Origin: Promerops cafer
Taxonomy: Eukaryota > Chordata > Aves > Passeriformes > Nectariniidae
DNA length: 64,000 nt
Assembly: GCA_013398275.1 (NCBI GenBank)
Contig: VZSE01014423.1
Coordinates: 1-64,000, forward strand
Direction: 5' to 3'
Position 1 is the first letter of the stretch. Each line of letters starts with the position of its first letter. Below the pieces are notes generated by a model, which saw nothing but the letters and a program-made list of their open reading frames with translations, did not search any database and was not told where the DNA came from. The position numbers and the translations under genes are program-made. Shown piece by piece: positions 14,649 through 28,600 of this stretch.

Positions 14649-14656
14649 NNNNNNNN
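14649..14656. other. Assembly gap (8 N)
   Basis: Eight N characters separate the two ~2.0 kb copies. Copy 1 ends at the left edge and copy 2 begins at the right edge, so the gap is a contig join and not an unresolved base cluster. Confidence 0.98.
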
Positions 14657-16667
14657 TGTACTTTTGTTTTATGATCAAAAAATTGCTTTCCTCTCTATGG
14701 TGAATGGGATTTAATCAAATATATGGATAAATAAACACACCCTCCTACCTATGAAAGGTTGCTTTGCTTTAAAATTATGATTTAACAGATCCTTTATAGC
14801 TATAATTCGTTTGCACCTAGAAACTGAAGTAGGGCCCTCACCATGCTAAACAGTTTATGAACGCATAGAATTAAAACTTGGAGTGCCCAGAGCTTGGAGA
14901 TTTACTGCTGACTGCAGCACATCAAGGATTTCACCTGTGAAAAAACCATTCCCTGCCACAAAAACCCCACCCTTGTAATGAGTCAGGCAGATTCACAAGG
15001 GCAGCAGAGGAGGCAAAGTGGCTCGTGGCCGTGAGGCAGACCAGGCACGGAGCACAGAGCGGGTCCTTCTGTCTCCTGCCACAGCGCAGTGCCCCGGGCA
15101 CGCTGCCTCCACACATAATCCACTACTGAATCTTCCCAGTGCCCCTGCAGAGACTGCCTCAATGAGCCTGCATTAAGTCCTTTGCTGATTCCAGGGCTGA
15201 TCCAGCTTGCTTAGACCTTCTTGGGTATCTCTCTGCTATGTCCCAGCCCACCTGTTTTCTTTCTTCTGGGAATCCATAAGGAGTTGCCTGTTTTGAAAAG
15301 TGATTCCTGGAAGGAAGGCTTGATCTGGAGCCAGGATGCTATAAAGTTCCCTTCCCAAAGACCTGAACAGGACAAGAGAAAGATGACTGCTCACCAAAGT
15401 CATGGTGAAGAGTGTGGACAGTGCTGTTGATCACAAAGACTTGTGGGGATCTGGGGGACAGGACTAACCTTTAATGCAGGGGACTCTCCTGGGCAGGGAG
15501 ATCCATCACAGACTTCCACTGGACCATCCATCCAGGCTTCCCAAAGCAAGAGAAATCCCATGGAAAAAAACCATACAGCACATAATCAAAAGGTGGATCT
15601 TAAGTACTTCCAAGCTTGTTTTTACCACACTGAAACCTAGGACAGTTACGACAAGAAACTGCTCCTGGAATTTGTATCCTTTTCATTACAGAATTTGCAG
15701 AATCATTGTTTTGGCAGCCAACAAATATATTATGGAGGATTTTCTCCTTGGAGTTATTTTCCTGTTAAAAATGCAAATACAAGACAACACAAATGAAAGT
15801 GGGAAAAACTAAGGTGTCACTGTGCTAGCTTCATTCTGGGCTTAGACTACACTTTACCCTCTTCAATCACTTTGGAAATACCCAGTTCTGATATGAAGTG
15901 ACTGGTATGGCTGGGCTGTTACACCAAGTTTTTCAGGTAGCCTGGAGTGCTGACAGGTGGAGTGTGCATGAGTGGATTTCACAGGCACTAACAATCAAAA
16001 TGACTTAAAGTTTTAAAAGGCTTTTTAGTTAAACAGACTAAACGATAGTTTTGAGGAAGGTAAACTTGGGCCACAGATGTCTGTATTATTTTCCTTGACA
16101 GTTTAAAACTCAGGAACCAGTAGTAGGAAAGTTTGTTCCTCTTCATGGTAGCATGAACCTCTTTCAGTCATCCTCAGTTTCTACCTTATTGAGAATTCCT
16201 TTTCTGTAATTTATATAACTACTTCTAATTCTAGAAATGTTTGAGAAATATACTTGTGATGTACTCTAGCTACTCCTACTTCTCATTCCCAATATCCAGG
16301 AGATGGAGTTTGGCAGGTCACTGCTTATGACCTGCCTGCAGGTTTTTGCCAGTGGCAGCTGGAGGTCAGATGCATGGGATATTTCTTTTTGGGAAGGTGA
16401 ATTGTCAAAGTCCAAATAAAAACATATGTTTAGATCTATTTCTATGATATAAATGCAATATTTTAAATAAAGAAATCCTAAATATCTTCCTATTTAGGAA
16501 TCTTAATTAATTTCCTTTATTCTTGAGTGATCCACATGAGGATTATTCCACTATAGGTAGACTGGAAAAACATTCTGGAGACAAACTCTAAGCAAGCATA
16601 AGTATGCAATTTTCCTAAAATTTAGCTTGAGCTGTTTAGTATCTGATATGCAAAATGAGAAGTGGAA
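14657..16667 (+). repeat. Direct duplicate, copy 2 (~2.0 kb)
   Basis: Second copy of 12,631-14,648, starting immediately after the N gap and running to about 16,667, after which unique sequence continues. The small scattered differences (for example G for A near 15,969, C for T near 16,043, and a missing 7-base segment near 16,540) are at the level expected between two haplotypes. No coding gene is recognised. Confidence 0.95.
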
Positions 16668-19600
16668 GTAAAGACTAAAGGGAGTGGAATTAAGTCCTGC
16701 TCAGATTCAGTAGGAAGATATGACTTGTGTACCACCTATCTCCTGCAGAAAACCTCTCCTCAAAAACTGGTAAACTGAAATGCCAGATACAATTACACTT
16801 TACATAAACTTTGATGCAAGATTTAATTACCATATTTTGTGCATGCTCATGTACTGTCCTGGAAATTCATAGGCCATTTTACCTGTTGGCATGATCTAGA
16901 TGAATAATACAAACAAGTAACTTTATTTTCTTTTTTAAAGCCTTAGTGGTAGTGTTACAATTTGTTTCATATTTCTTAACTCTTCTACATGCCTGGGGAA
17001 AAAAAAAAAGTACTCTTTGATTTAACAATGACATATTAGAAACCAAAGCATGTGAAACATACTGGTGTTTTGCAAAAATAATTCTCCTGAAAGTTACTCC
17101 ATGCTTATGCTGTCGTCAGTGCTAGGAAATTATACTTTCTTCTTTGTCTATGCAATTTCTACACTGAGGTTTCATTTTCTTTCTTCTCTGCATTTTGCAC
17201 TCATTTTCATATATCTGTCATTGGAGCATTAAAAAATCATAAAAAAGCTTGGTGTTATAAAAGTCCTGACATTTTCAGCTTGCTTTATTTTTTTTCTTGT
17301 TCAATTCACAATCAATGTTTGGCAACATCAAAGACTGTAGAAGAAGATCCTTTTTTTTATCTAGACCTTTTATTTAGCATGTTTTTAACAACTACTTGAT
17401 AGCAGCCTCCTTTCCCCCTCCTTCTCCCACTGCAAGCCCCCAAAATATGTCAAGTTTCTTCTGAGACAAGAACAGGAAATGATTGGCTTGTTGTCAGAAA
17501 GGTTCCTCCCAACCACACAAACTCTAGGTTGGGAAGGCACCTCCCAAGTTTGTGTTTTGGGCACTGCAGCTCAAAATGATGGTCATGAAATGACTAAACA
17601 TCACATTAAAAGTAATTAGGCTTTTCCCCTGCCTGTTCCTTTGGGAAGCTGTTCAGACCATCAGGTCTCTAGCTCAGCCAAGAGGCCACATGGTTAACTC
17701 CACTCTGGCTGACCAAGAGGACACAGCTGACATATGTGGTAGGTGCAGTGTTTCTGGAAACATCTGTGCATGGATCAGTCTCTTCTAGAAAGTGAGTGAG
17801 AAGCTTATTGAGAGGAAAAATGTAATTTGCATCAAGTATCTGATTTAATAAAGATATAAAGAAATTAAGAATCTGAACTCCTTTATAGTCCTGCCTAATC
17901 CTGGGCAACACCAAGCCATTAATCAGGTGGGTAAAGATAAGAACCTTGCTCCTGCCTCTCTGCTATTTCATGTGGATTACAGTGCAGGAACATGTCTCCT
18001 GTATGGCTAATCAATCACTGTCCTTGTCAGGACAATGTGCAGGGAGGAAAAGCATCCCTGTGAGTCCTGTGTTGATGTGTGCAGCCTTTTACTCCTCACA
18101 GTGACAGAACACACTGAGGACTTGCCTGGCTGAGAGAAGAACCCAGCGGAGCCCTGCGAGTGTTATCAGGGCTCAGTCAACACCTGGACAAGATGTTTTT
18201 CAGGATGCTATTCACTAGCCCCATAAGTCTTTCTAATTTGATGTTATTTGATGTGAATTGTGTGTAAGTAATGTTAATTATGCAATAGGTTTTGAAGAAT
18301 ATGTTTTGATTGTACAGTGGAAATGTCAGTCCCATTAACAATCATTATTACCTGTCAGAAAGCAGAAGCAGCTTTGAATGAATGCTAATTTTTTATTCTC
18401 GTATCTGTGCAGATGCATACCAATGTTTCCTATATGTTCTGTTTATTTGTATCCTGATCATTACACCAACCTTTCTCTCTCTCCAAGTTTTCTCTCTTTG
18501 GTCTGAGTCTGGAAAGCAGAGAAGGAAGCTCTAACTCCAGGCCTCCTGTGAGTCAGCTTGTATTGAATGTGTTTTTGAAACAAAGGTTTCAGTTCTCAGA
18601 AACTGGTTCATCTGCTGAAGTGATTCCAAACCTTGCTCCCAGTGGTCTCTGGAATTTATTAAGTCTGTGGCAATGGTTCAGGAGTATTGGAGTGGGGTTT
18701 TGGAAGCAGCATTCCAAAAGGAAGAAACTTGTCCTGTTTCACTTTGTTACAGTAACAGCAAATCTCTATGAAAAGGAAACAGAAGAGCATTAGAGGGAAC
18801 AAACAATATTTCTGCATCCCACACTTCTGTAAAACGGTGTTATTTTATTAAAAAAATAATGTTCTGTACACAGTCCTTTACACTGACAGTTAGGATCTAC
18901 TTAGGATGATCAGACTTTCAGCCCAAAATTGTGTCTTCCTTTCATTCTATTCTTGCAGAAGACCTAGAAGTTGAACATGAGGATGGTTCTTCCACCCTTT
19001 TAACATTGCTATTGAGTTACCTACTTAGCTTAAGTTTTGCAAAAAGTATTACTGGGAGACTGGGCATTTTCTGTGCAACTTTTTTTTTTTTCTGAACTTA
19101 CGACTTGTTCTCACTTATGGGAAGTGTTCACACCAGGAAAGTGTTTTTCTGGGAAAATTAATGTACCCTGTTTGATTCCTCCGGGTTTCTGTTCTTTGAT
19201 GTTTGCTTAGTTAAGGATTGATCCACAGATCTAAATTCATATTTTAATACTTTAATAGGCTACAATAATTACATTTGTCAATCTAACATTTTTTGAATAT
19301 GTAATTGGCAACCTTTATGAAATCAGATGGACTAAGGAGTTAACAACAGCGTGCTCTGAACATGAGTGAACAGCAGGGGATAGTCAGTGTACCCATATAG
19401 ATTTTATTCCCCAGCTTGTGTGTAATTGAAATGACTATTTTATTAGGAAAAAGGTGAAAAGTGAGCGACAACAGGAGCAAGAAAATCATTGTTGGCTTGC
19501 TCTGACTTCCTGTAAATTGGATATTCTGGAACAAAGTTTTCATTCATACATATTTTCTTGTATTTTTTTAGGGAGAGCAGTCCATGAAGCTTCCAAATTC

Positions 19601-22600
19601 AATTTCAGCCATCATGTCATGCCAGATGAAGCAGTAGTTTGTGGAGTACCTGGAACAAAACTATTATTCCATTTTTCACTTACAAAGGAAACCCCACCAG
19701 ATTTCCATGTTTCCTTGCATAAGGTAGGATTAAAAGAATAAACCAGAGATGGGGGAGATGGGTTAGGTAAAAGAAACAAAAGCACTAGGAATGGGTCTTG
19801 AGTGTGTTGGATCATTGATGGGATGAAGTTTATAGAACAAGAAATGGTACATTTCTAGATATTTAATGAGCATATTTAGTAAGAATAGATATGCTCCTAT
19901 TTTGGTATGCATATTGTAAAATAACTATTTGACTTCTATTAAGTTTGTATGTGTAGGTTTATCTAAAATATTGCAGATGTAGGAGCATTATGCTACATTA
20001 AATCTGCTACAAGTAAATAACAGGAACACCCTGACTGGTTCAGTTTGCAGGTAGTAAAATAGTGCCCTGCTTCAATGCAGTTTCATTAAATGCTGCTGCA
20101 TCCCATAATCAAGATTGTGAATGGACTGTATGTATGGATCATGTGTCCTTGAAGTATGTCACAAGAAGCTCTGAGCAAACCAAGAGGATTTTTTAGTACA
20201 CTGGGTGTAAGATCTTGTAGGAGAGTGACACTGTTCCTTAGTGAGACCACACAAAAAAGGTGTGGTAGATACTCCCACTTACAGCCTTGAGAGTCTCTAA
20301 AGCTTAGGGCAGATAAGGAGATGACACAAGGCTTTCAATGTTTCAGATGAGAAATGCAGGACAAAAAATTTTTTCAAGAATCTAAAAGACTAGACTTGTA
20401 AACATTAAAGCACTGCCTCATTAAGCAGATGCTATGTTTTTCAAAATTACAGTCCAATTGCATAAGCTTCAGATCTAAAAATGACTGATGGAAGATGTCT
20501 GCTAAACATCAAGTTATCAGGCTTTTTTTCCACTGCTATAATATTACTTGGGGTAATTGCAGAAGAATAAATAATTAGAACAGAAAGCATGATGTTAGGT
20601 GGAAATTAGGTTTCTAGAGGAAAATCCGGGTCACAGAGAAATAAATTGAAATTTCCCTCAGCTTTAATGAGCCAAGATTTCACTTTTGAAATTTAAGGTC
20701 TTGTTTTCAGTATTCCTTGGCCTGAAACAACACTTTTAATGTATTTACTTCTGATTTGTTAATTTCTATTGTGCATATAATACTTTATATATATACACCC
20801 ACAGATGCATACATATAATGAACACGAAACCTGTAATGTTCTGGAAGGTACATAAATCACGTGCCCAAATTAAAATATGTGAATAATGTAGTCCTCTATA
20901 AATCAGCTCCTTGATGCTAGGTATGATCTTATATCCTCACACTTATATCCTCTCTATGGACAAAATCAGGTATGTGAGGTCAATATTGCTCTCTTTAAAG
21001 TAAATCTAGATTTATAACAGCAGTGATTCTGTAGCAAAGCTCCAGAACTCTGCTGTCATTTTAAGAATGCAGTGATTTTCTCATGTTCATTCAAGAATGT
21101 ATGTATGTCTGCAATAAAGGTCAAAAAAAGGTTTACTGCTGAAGCTGTCTGTCACTCTTATCAAAAAGTTCTGCACAGCAAAACTGAGCAGTTTGCCTCT
21201 TGATGCTTTGTCTGATAAAAACTGTTGTGAACACATCTTGAAAGAAAACATAAAATAATACCCTTACATTGGCCTTTTAATGAACTGTTAATAATAAGAC
21301 TGCACTGTTTTAGAGTCCAACAAGAGTTTTTCAGTGGATGACGTGCCAGGGTGATTGCCAGCAATTACAGTGTACTCAGAGGAGCATCCTTCACCAAAAG
21401 CTTGCTGAAGGGAATGACAGAAATATTTTGAAGTTTAATAGTATATGCACTACAGAAAAAAAATATTAAAATGCAGGCAGAGAAGGAAGATATGCAAATT
21501 ATAAGGGAGACATTGATCTTGAACACAATTTATTTTAGTTTTATTTTTTTTTAAAGTACATTTTGTGGCAAATCAAAACCTGTTGAATGGAGGAACTCTG
21601 TTTCCATAATGCTACATCTTTGAATAAGATCTGGCTTTATCTTAATTAGAATGACTGAGAAAAGGCAACATTTTTGCTGGAGCTACTCTGTGGGCATGGT
21701 ACAGTATTTATTTCCATTTCACAAAATAATGGGAGTTCTGATAATTCCATAAATGAATAGGGAAGCTTCTGGCTTGTCTGTGTGTCTCAGTGGCTGTACA
21801 GGATTATCCTTCACACTCTGCTTTACAATGACAGTCAAACAAGCAACCACAAGCCACCAGATAAAAAATGTGTTTCTTTTTTTTGCTTAGAAAAGGAGTT
21901 AAGTAATTTCCCCATGCTATAAGAACTGTGACACTGAAAGAGAGGGGTGAATTCCATGCACCAAGACTGGGTAATACAGACCTTTGCAAGAAGTTATGTA
22001 AGCTAGAGCACTGCAGCACAGAAGTTAGTATCAGATTAATTGCAAATGAATAATTTGAATTATTTCCTTGTCTTCTATAGAGTACTTGAACATTCTGAAA
22101 TAAATAATGAGCTTTGAAAGATATTCATCTCCCCAAGAGAGACAAGTTTCTGTAAACTTGACTTAAAGAAGTATTGCTGCAGGCAATGAAATCTATACAA
22201 GCAAACAAAGCCCAGGAGATAGGTTGCCTTCTGGCAGACTATTAGAAAACATTTCTTTAGCAACTTGCTACATTCTTCAAAATAATCACCACTATTATTT
22301 TTAAATGGAAATCTTTCCTGTTTGAAATAGTACTTTAAAAAGCCTCAGGATCAGAGCACACCAGAGTAAATCTTATCACTAGTCCTGCTGAATGTGCCTG
22401 CAATGGGGCTCCCAGAACATAACCAGCCATCTGAGCTTGAACATGTGGGTTAGTGTTTTTGTTTGTTTGGGGCTTTTGGGGAGGAAAGGTGGGGTTGTAT
22501 GTGGATATATTCTGCAACTCTGACCAGTCTGGGCTCTGAACATCTGGGAGACTGCAGAGCTTTTCTCTGCTTCAGACCAGTTCATTCAATGGCTCTTCTT

Positions 22601-25600
22601 TATTAAAGGTCCTGCAAATGGATTTGGAGGCAAATTCTCCAAACTCTGTGGAAAACAAATGAGCATTTATTGCAGCCCTCTCCTAGAATGTTAACTTGAA
22701 AAGACAACTGAAAGCAACTTTTCATCTAGAATTCCATTACCATGGTACAATACCCACCTCTAAGAAGAGCTCTAAACACGTTACATGAAAACTCCTGTTT
22801 TATGATTGGAACTTATTCCACCATACAGAGAGAAAGTCTGGACATCAGAAGGGGTCAGGCTGTGTTATGAGGTGTTATGCATGCTGTCCTGCTAGCTCAA
22901 AGTCCACTGACAACTTGCAGTGGCCTTACTTGAGGATTTAAAAATTTTTGTTATCCTAATAAACCATCTAAATCTGTGAACTGGACATCTGATCTCTAAA
23001 AATATATTTTCCTCCACCCACAAACCCAATTATGCACTTGCCACTAAACAGCTGCCTACTTCCAACATTCAACAGTACAGAGTGAGGAATGTGCCTCTGA
23101 CATGCACCATAGAAGATCTATGGGCAAAATTAAGGTTTCTTCATGCAAAATTTAAAAAATAGAGGATGGCATAAAATCTAACAGTACCTAGTTACAATCA
23201 CATTAAGAAATTACTTGGCAGATTGTTAACTTCAGCTATTAAAATGAGTGAGAGAAACCTGTAACAATTATATTTAACATTGGTTTGTCAGAATTTTCTC
23301 GTTCATTAAGTTCAGTGACAATGCCTTTAAGAGTAATATGAAAGAGGAGTATTGTACCATGAAATACAGCAAGAGACAGCTTTACTTTAACCAGCAATTT
23401 CTGTTTACTTTAGACGAGGCACTGCCCTATGCTTGTTACTAATTGATTTAAAGACTTCCACTTTGATCCTGCACTCTTGGGATAGGGAGTACAGAAACTT
23501 CAGGACTGAGTTCTAGACATCTCCTTTTGTAAATCTATTTTCAAATGAGTTATATGGGGAAACCTTCAGAAATCCAGTAAAATTTTTCATGTGAAGTCCT
23601 GAAATCTTTTTTTTGGGGGGGAGTTTCTACTGTAGCACCCATACAATGACACTGCTGAACTACGGGGATTTAAGAACTTGCCCTGCACATTAGATACCCC
23701 TATAAAGTAAAAGCAGAAGAATGTGCTACAATTATAAATAACATCTTAGACATGACACAAATGCTATGTATTTATTTTCAACACAGCAAGGAATGCAAAT
23801 GAATTTCTGCTAGCAATTCATATTCTAAAGTATTAAGTTTTCTTCCTAGATGAAGTTTTCCCATTATGTCTCATTATTTCAGTCAGCATCTATGCTTTTA
23901 TGCCTTTTTCTTTTTTTGAGGAGATATTCTACCAAAAATAAATAATTAAACCACAGATGAACTGTCAAAAGGGAACATTCATATTTTAACGCAACATTAA
24001 CATTTTGGTAATTAACATGGCAGTTAATGCTTTTAGCAGATGTAACAACATTAGACTTGTAAATTTCAATTAAAGTTAATAGTTCACGATAGCTGTAGGG
24101 ATCAGGCATCCTCTCTGGATACTGAAAACATGTCTAATGTGATTAGAAATACTAATTGAAGAAAAAAGGACTGCTATAGTAATGACTGTACTTCTTTATC
24201 CTACTAAATGATTACAAACCTGCAGGAACTTTAAAAAGTATATTTGTAGGAAGAAGCTTGAAGAGTCAAATGCTCCCCTTGAAGAAATTAAAAGGGGTCA
24301 AATGAACATTGCAGACATTTCCTGTGTGTTAGAAGAGGGAAATCATTAATTGAAAGCCATTGCTGCTTCCTTATCCTCCTGAGATCATATTCCCAAGAAA
24401 TACTGTAAAGTTATTTGGTTACATTTCACAACCCTTTTGGATTTAATTAGGAACTAATGTGTTAGTTTTAATTCCCTCAGAGGCTTTGAATTCCAATAGC
24501 AGGCAGAGAAACAGGACTGGCACTGGGAACTGTGACTCAAGTGGACATCTCTGGTTTTAGTGCAAGTTAAGAGATTGGTAGTGAGTCCTTTTCACAGCCT
24601 GCTGATACATGAAACATTTTAATAAGCACAGGGAAAGGATTAGTTTTATTAAGGGTAATTACAAGCTGCTAGCCACCTATAAAATGCACCCCCATTTTAT
24701 TGTAAAATGCCAACAATATTTATTTCACTTGTTCTGTGCATTCACAGCTGGCCCTGAAGTCAGTAGAAAAATTCTGTAGTCCTCATTCTAGCAAAATTGC
24801 CACTGAAAATCATGTTCTAAGGTTTCAGCTAATAAAGGCTAAACACTGAAATTAAGTTTGCTTTTTTGACTGACAATAGTTATTTTTAGGATAAATGCAA
24901 TTATTCCCCACTCATGCCGTTACCTCCATTTCTGTCAACACCCTTCCAACATCACCATAAATTATTATTCATTTGCATTGCAGCACAGGCATAGGCTCCA
25001 TTCTACCAGGCAAAGTGCAAAGACATGGTGAGAGACAATTCTTGTTTTGAAAAATTGCACTCTAACCAGTTGTGACACAGGCTGAGAGAAAGGATGCTAG
25101 CAGAACAAATGCTGGTTTATCTTCATTTTGTTTCTATCTGAAAGGCAGGAACAAGAGATTAGGAAATTTGGTCAAGCCTTTATGGAAAGAATGAATAAAG
25201 TGATTTGAATTAAATTTATCAAGTAACAATGGAATTGAGAACACATTGGTGAAAGTCACAGTAGACTCTGGGCAAAGTGCCTGCGTGCCGTGTATGTACC
25301 TTTTTGTCTTGTGTCAGGACTAAGTGTAAACTCTAAATGGTGTTTAACTGATCATGAGCCTCAGGCTGCCTTTCTCCAAAGATGTACATTTTATTGAGTT
25401 CAGGTGAGAAGACCCAAACTGGGTATTTAGAATAGCTGCCAGGTGTATACCTGAATGAGACAGTGGATAACACAATACATTTGAATATGCACCTCCATGG
25501 GGTCTGTGGCTTCATTGATTTGCATTAGACAAGAAATGCATTTATCTTACCTATCACTTTCCACTAAAAAAATCCCACTATATTTAACAAACTTCTAAAT

Positions 25601-28600
25601 TTTGCCTGTGTTACTATGTAAGGTAAGGTGCTTCTATGGACACCCCAGAGTTTCAACACTGGGGGTACAATGGCGTGGTTGTCTGATTTACCCAGGGATT
25701 TAGTCAGGTGGGAGAGGAAAATTAAAGGTATGATTAAGGTTTCAGTAATTTTTTTAGACACCACATCCTCATTTCCTAGGCCAATGGGATTATGCATATG
25801 GATCCATATGCATGCATATTTACTTTAGCTTAAAATGTAATAGCTGTGAATTTTCATTCATAATACTCCATTTTTGTTTTGCATTATTATAGTAATAATG
25901 TCTTCAGCATAACACAATTTCTAGCAGCTATAAATTACAGAAGGAAAGGATGAACTTGACTAAATTTTTTTGTTAAAATTCTCAGATCCAACAGGTAAGG
26001 CCCAGGTCTTCAGCTGTGTAAATCAGCATGACTCCACTGAAGTCGGAACAGCTACACCAACTTACACAGGGTAAGAGTCTGAACTCAGTGACAGCAGATA
26101 TACAGTTTACAGGTTTTATTGGCAAGTACATGTTTATAGACTTGAAGGCAGTTTCTAATCCTGTGTCATATCGTAAACACTACTGCCTTGGACAGACAGA
26201 ACAATTATCTGGAAGCTGAAAGTCTTACCCACTTTTGTAAGAGTTTCTTTTAGATGAATATGCTTCTGTGAAAGAACTTCATGCATGTAGGGCCATTACC
26301 AGACAGAAGTTTAGTAGCTGCTACCATTAGCAAAACATACTAATATTCAAATTCTTGCATTCAGGGCAGGGTAATCAACTTAGGAGGCAAAAAATTGAAA
26401 AATATATAAAGGGAATTCCTTGCCATCACTGATTAGTCACATAGTTCATTGCACATAGTTACTGAAACTGTTACATTTGTAATGTTTCAAATGGGTTGGA
26501 CCTTTAGATAAATGTAAAGGATAACTTAGAAAAAAAAAATCTTGAGAAGAACAGTTTGGGGTTTATGATAAATATTTGTTATACAGGAAGAACTGAGGTA
26601 AGGCAATACAGATGAATATGTCTGTTGCTGGTTCTTGAGCAGTCATTGCCATCATGTGTGAATGGCAGAACTACCCCTAAACTGCATTTGAACTGGGTAC
26701 TCTGGTACTGACATTGCTAAAATGAGGGCGAGTAGTCCTGCCCTCAAAGAACATGGGGAATGCCAGGACATGCTGAGGGAAGATGTGGATGGACTGGGGT
26801 ATAAAAAACCTGAAGCCTGCTCAACAGGCTGCAGTGGAGTAGGAGTCTGGATGGACAGATCAGCTGGTGCTCAATTAACCTGCACCAAAATGTAGTTTTC
26901 TTTATTACCAGTAAGCTAGGTTAGGCTAACTGTGCTCACTACAGGAAATACAAAAATATTTTCTTCCTTCAGTTAAACAATAACACATGTATTATGATAA
27001 TACATCAAAATAGCAGTGTGCTAGAGGAAAGAAAAAATTTGAAAAAAAAGAACTGTATTTAACTGTGATTATGTATATAGAACCAAATTTTAGGAAAAGG
27101 TATTGCACAGCACTCAATATAGCTCAATACTGATCCTTTCTTTGTATTGCAATGCAGCTTAATTTCTTTTAGCAATTTTAGTGAAGATTTGTTGTGAAGT
27201 TTTACCAAAATACAGGAATCTCCTATTATCCAAGCTCCCTGTTTCCACATATCTTTCCAAAAACTCTCACAGGTTTCTGTGGTATAAAGGGGTTCCCTGT
27301 AGGAACCTCTCATAATATCCACATAAGCAAACAGTTTTTCTATCCTGCAGGCTTCCTGCTTCTGATGTGTTTGGAAGAGGTTTTACAATAAAGTTTTATA
27401 CCATTACTAACATTTTCCTTCAAATGCTTTTGGTCTGCTTTTTACAGTTTTACATGCAGCCTGCCAGAGGTTTTGCTATTTTCTGTTTTTCTCATCTGCA
27501 CACCCTTTTTTTTAGGAGCTCCTTTTCCTTTTGAATAATAATATCCTTTATTCTCATGTAAAGCTCTGCCAGTCTTTTGGAGACCCTCTAACTGGCTTTG
27601 ACAGATGATAGATACTCACTCAGAAACTCTAATACAGGTCATTTCCTCCTAATTTACTTTTAACAAACTTCCTTGGTTTTATGTAGTCCTCTTTTCAACA
27701 TTCACTGTTGTTATGGTAAGTTTATTTGGCCTTTTCACTTGTACAAGCTTTTTGAATTTGAATATATTATGATCAAAATTCTAAAACAGTTCTTTGATAC
27801 AGAAATTCAGATCTGGTGCCCTGCTTGATACAAATCAGGAGTTCTCCAAGCTCCCCTGGATTGCTCCATTTAATGATTTATGTTGTCTAAAAGCTTAAGT
27901 TCTGCATAGAGCCCTATCATAATATTTATCCAGTGCAAATATAATGGAGATGTCTTTACTCCTGCCTTCATAGCCTTTCTCATTTCCACATCCATGTCAC
28001 AGGCAGTTATCCTAGCCTTTTTACTGTTAGTAACAAAGAACCAGGAGAGAGGGAGACTTTTCAGGCTTCAAGGACATAGAGCAGAGCAGTTGCTCCTTTT
28101 GATTAATTTCCTGTACTTTATTGATTTGAAGAACCTGAAGAATTGTTAACCAGCGAGCTGTTATGTTATGCTCCTATCTCTGTGACCTCAAAGACGACAT
28201 CTATCCCCATCCTCCACTGTCCTAGTGAGCCCTTCTGCCTGAAAGTTTTAAAGTTTTCAAATCTATATTTTTCCCGAGTCTTCAGTTTATTCTGTTAATG
28301 AACATCTCAAGAGTCTCCAGCTGTACAGAGCCCTGGATAACAGCGGAAGCAAGTTAGGAACCATCTGGGGAGCTGGGCTAAATGTTTGAATTCCTGGTTG
28401 ATTTTTATGTTGTTACCTAACACCCTCTAGGTGCTTTCAAGCCTAGCAGCTTAGTCCTGACAAAGGACACTGTTTTCAGAGACCATGCCAGTGTCACATT
28501 GCCATTCCAAATAATACCCTGTTGTCACTTGATATTTTTTATATTCTTGAACCCTGACTATATTTATAGGTTATGTATATTCACAGATTTCAATGATCAG

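Noticed and set aside
13417..15812. Repeated ORFs of 65-112 codons occurring twice with identical protein, suggesting a gene pair
   Set aside because: They are identical because the whole 2 kb block is duplicated across the gap. None shows a domain or start context of note.
17507..17538. CCCAACC...GGTTGGG inverted repeat as a possible hairpin RNA
   Set aside because: The perfect arms are only 7 bases and the extended pairing is imperfect. Too short for a microRNA-type precursor without expression evidence.
23060..23085. AACATTCAAC segment resembling the miR-181 5' arm
   Set aside because: Only the first ten bases match. The rest diverges and no complementary arm folds with it. The known miR-181 cluster near this chromosomal region lies further away in other vertebrates.
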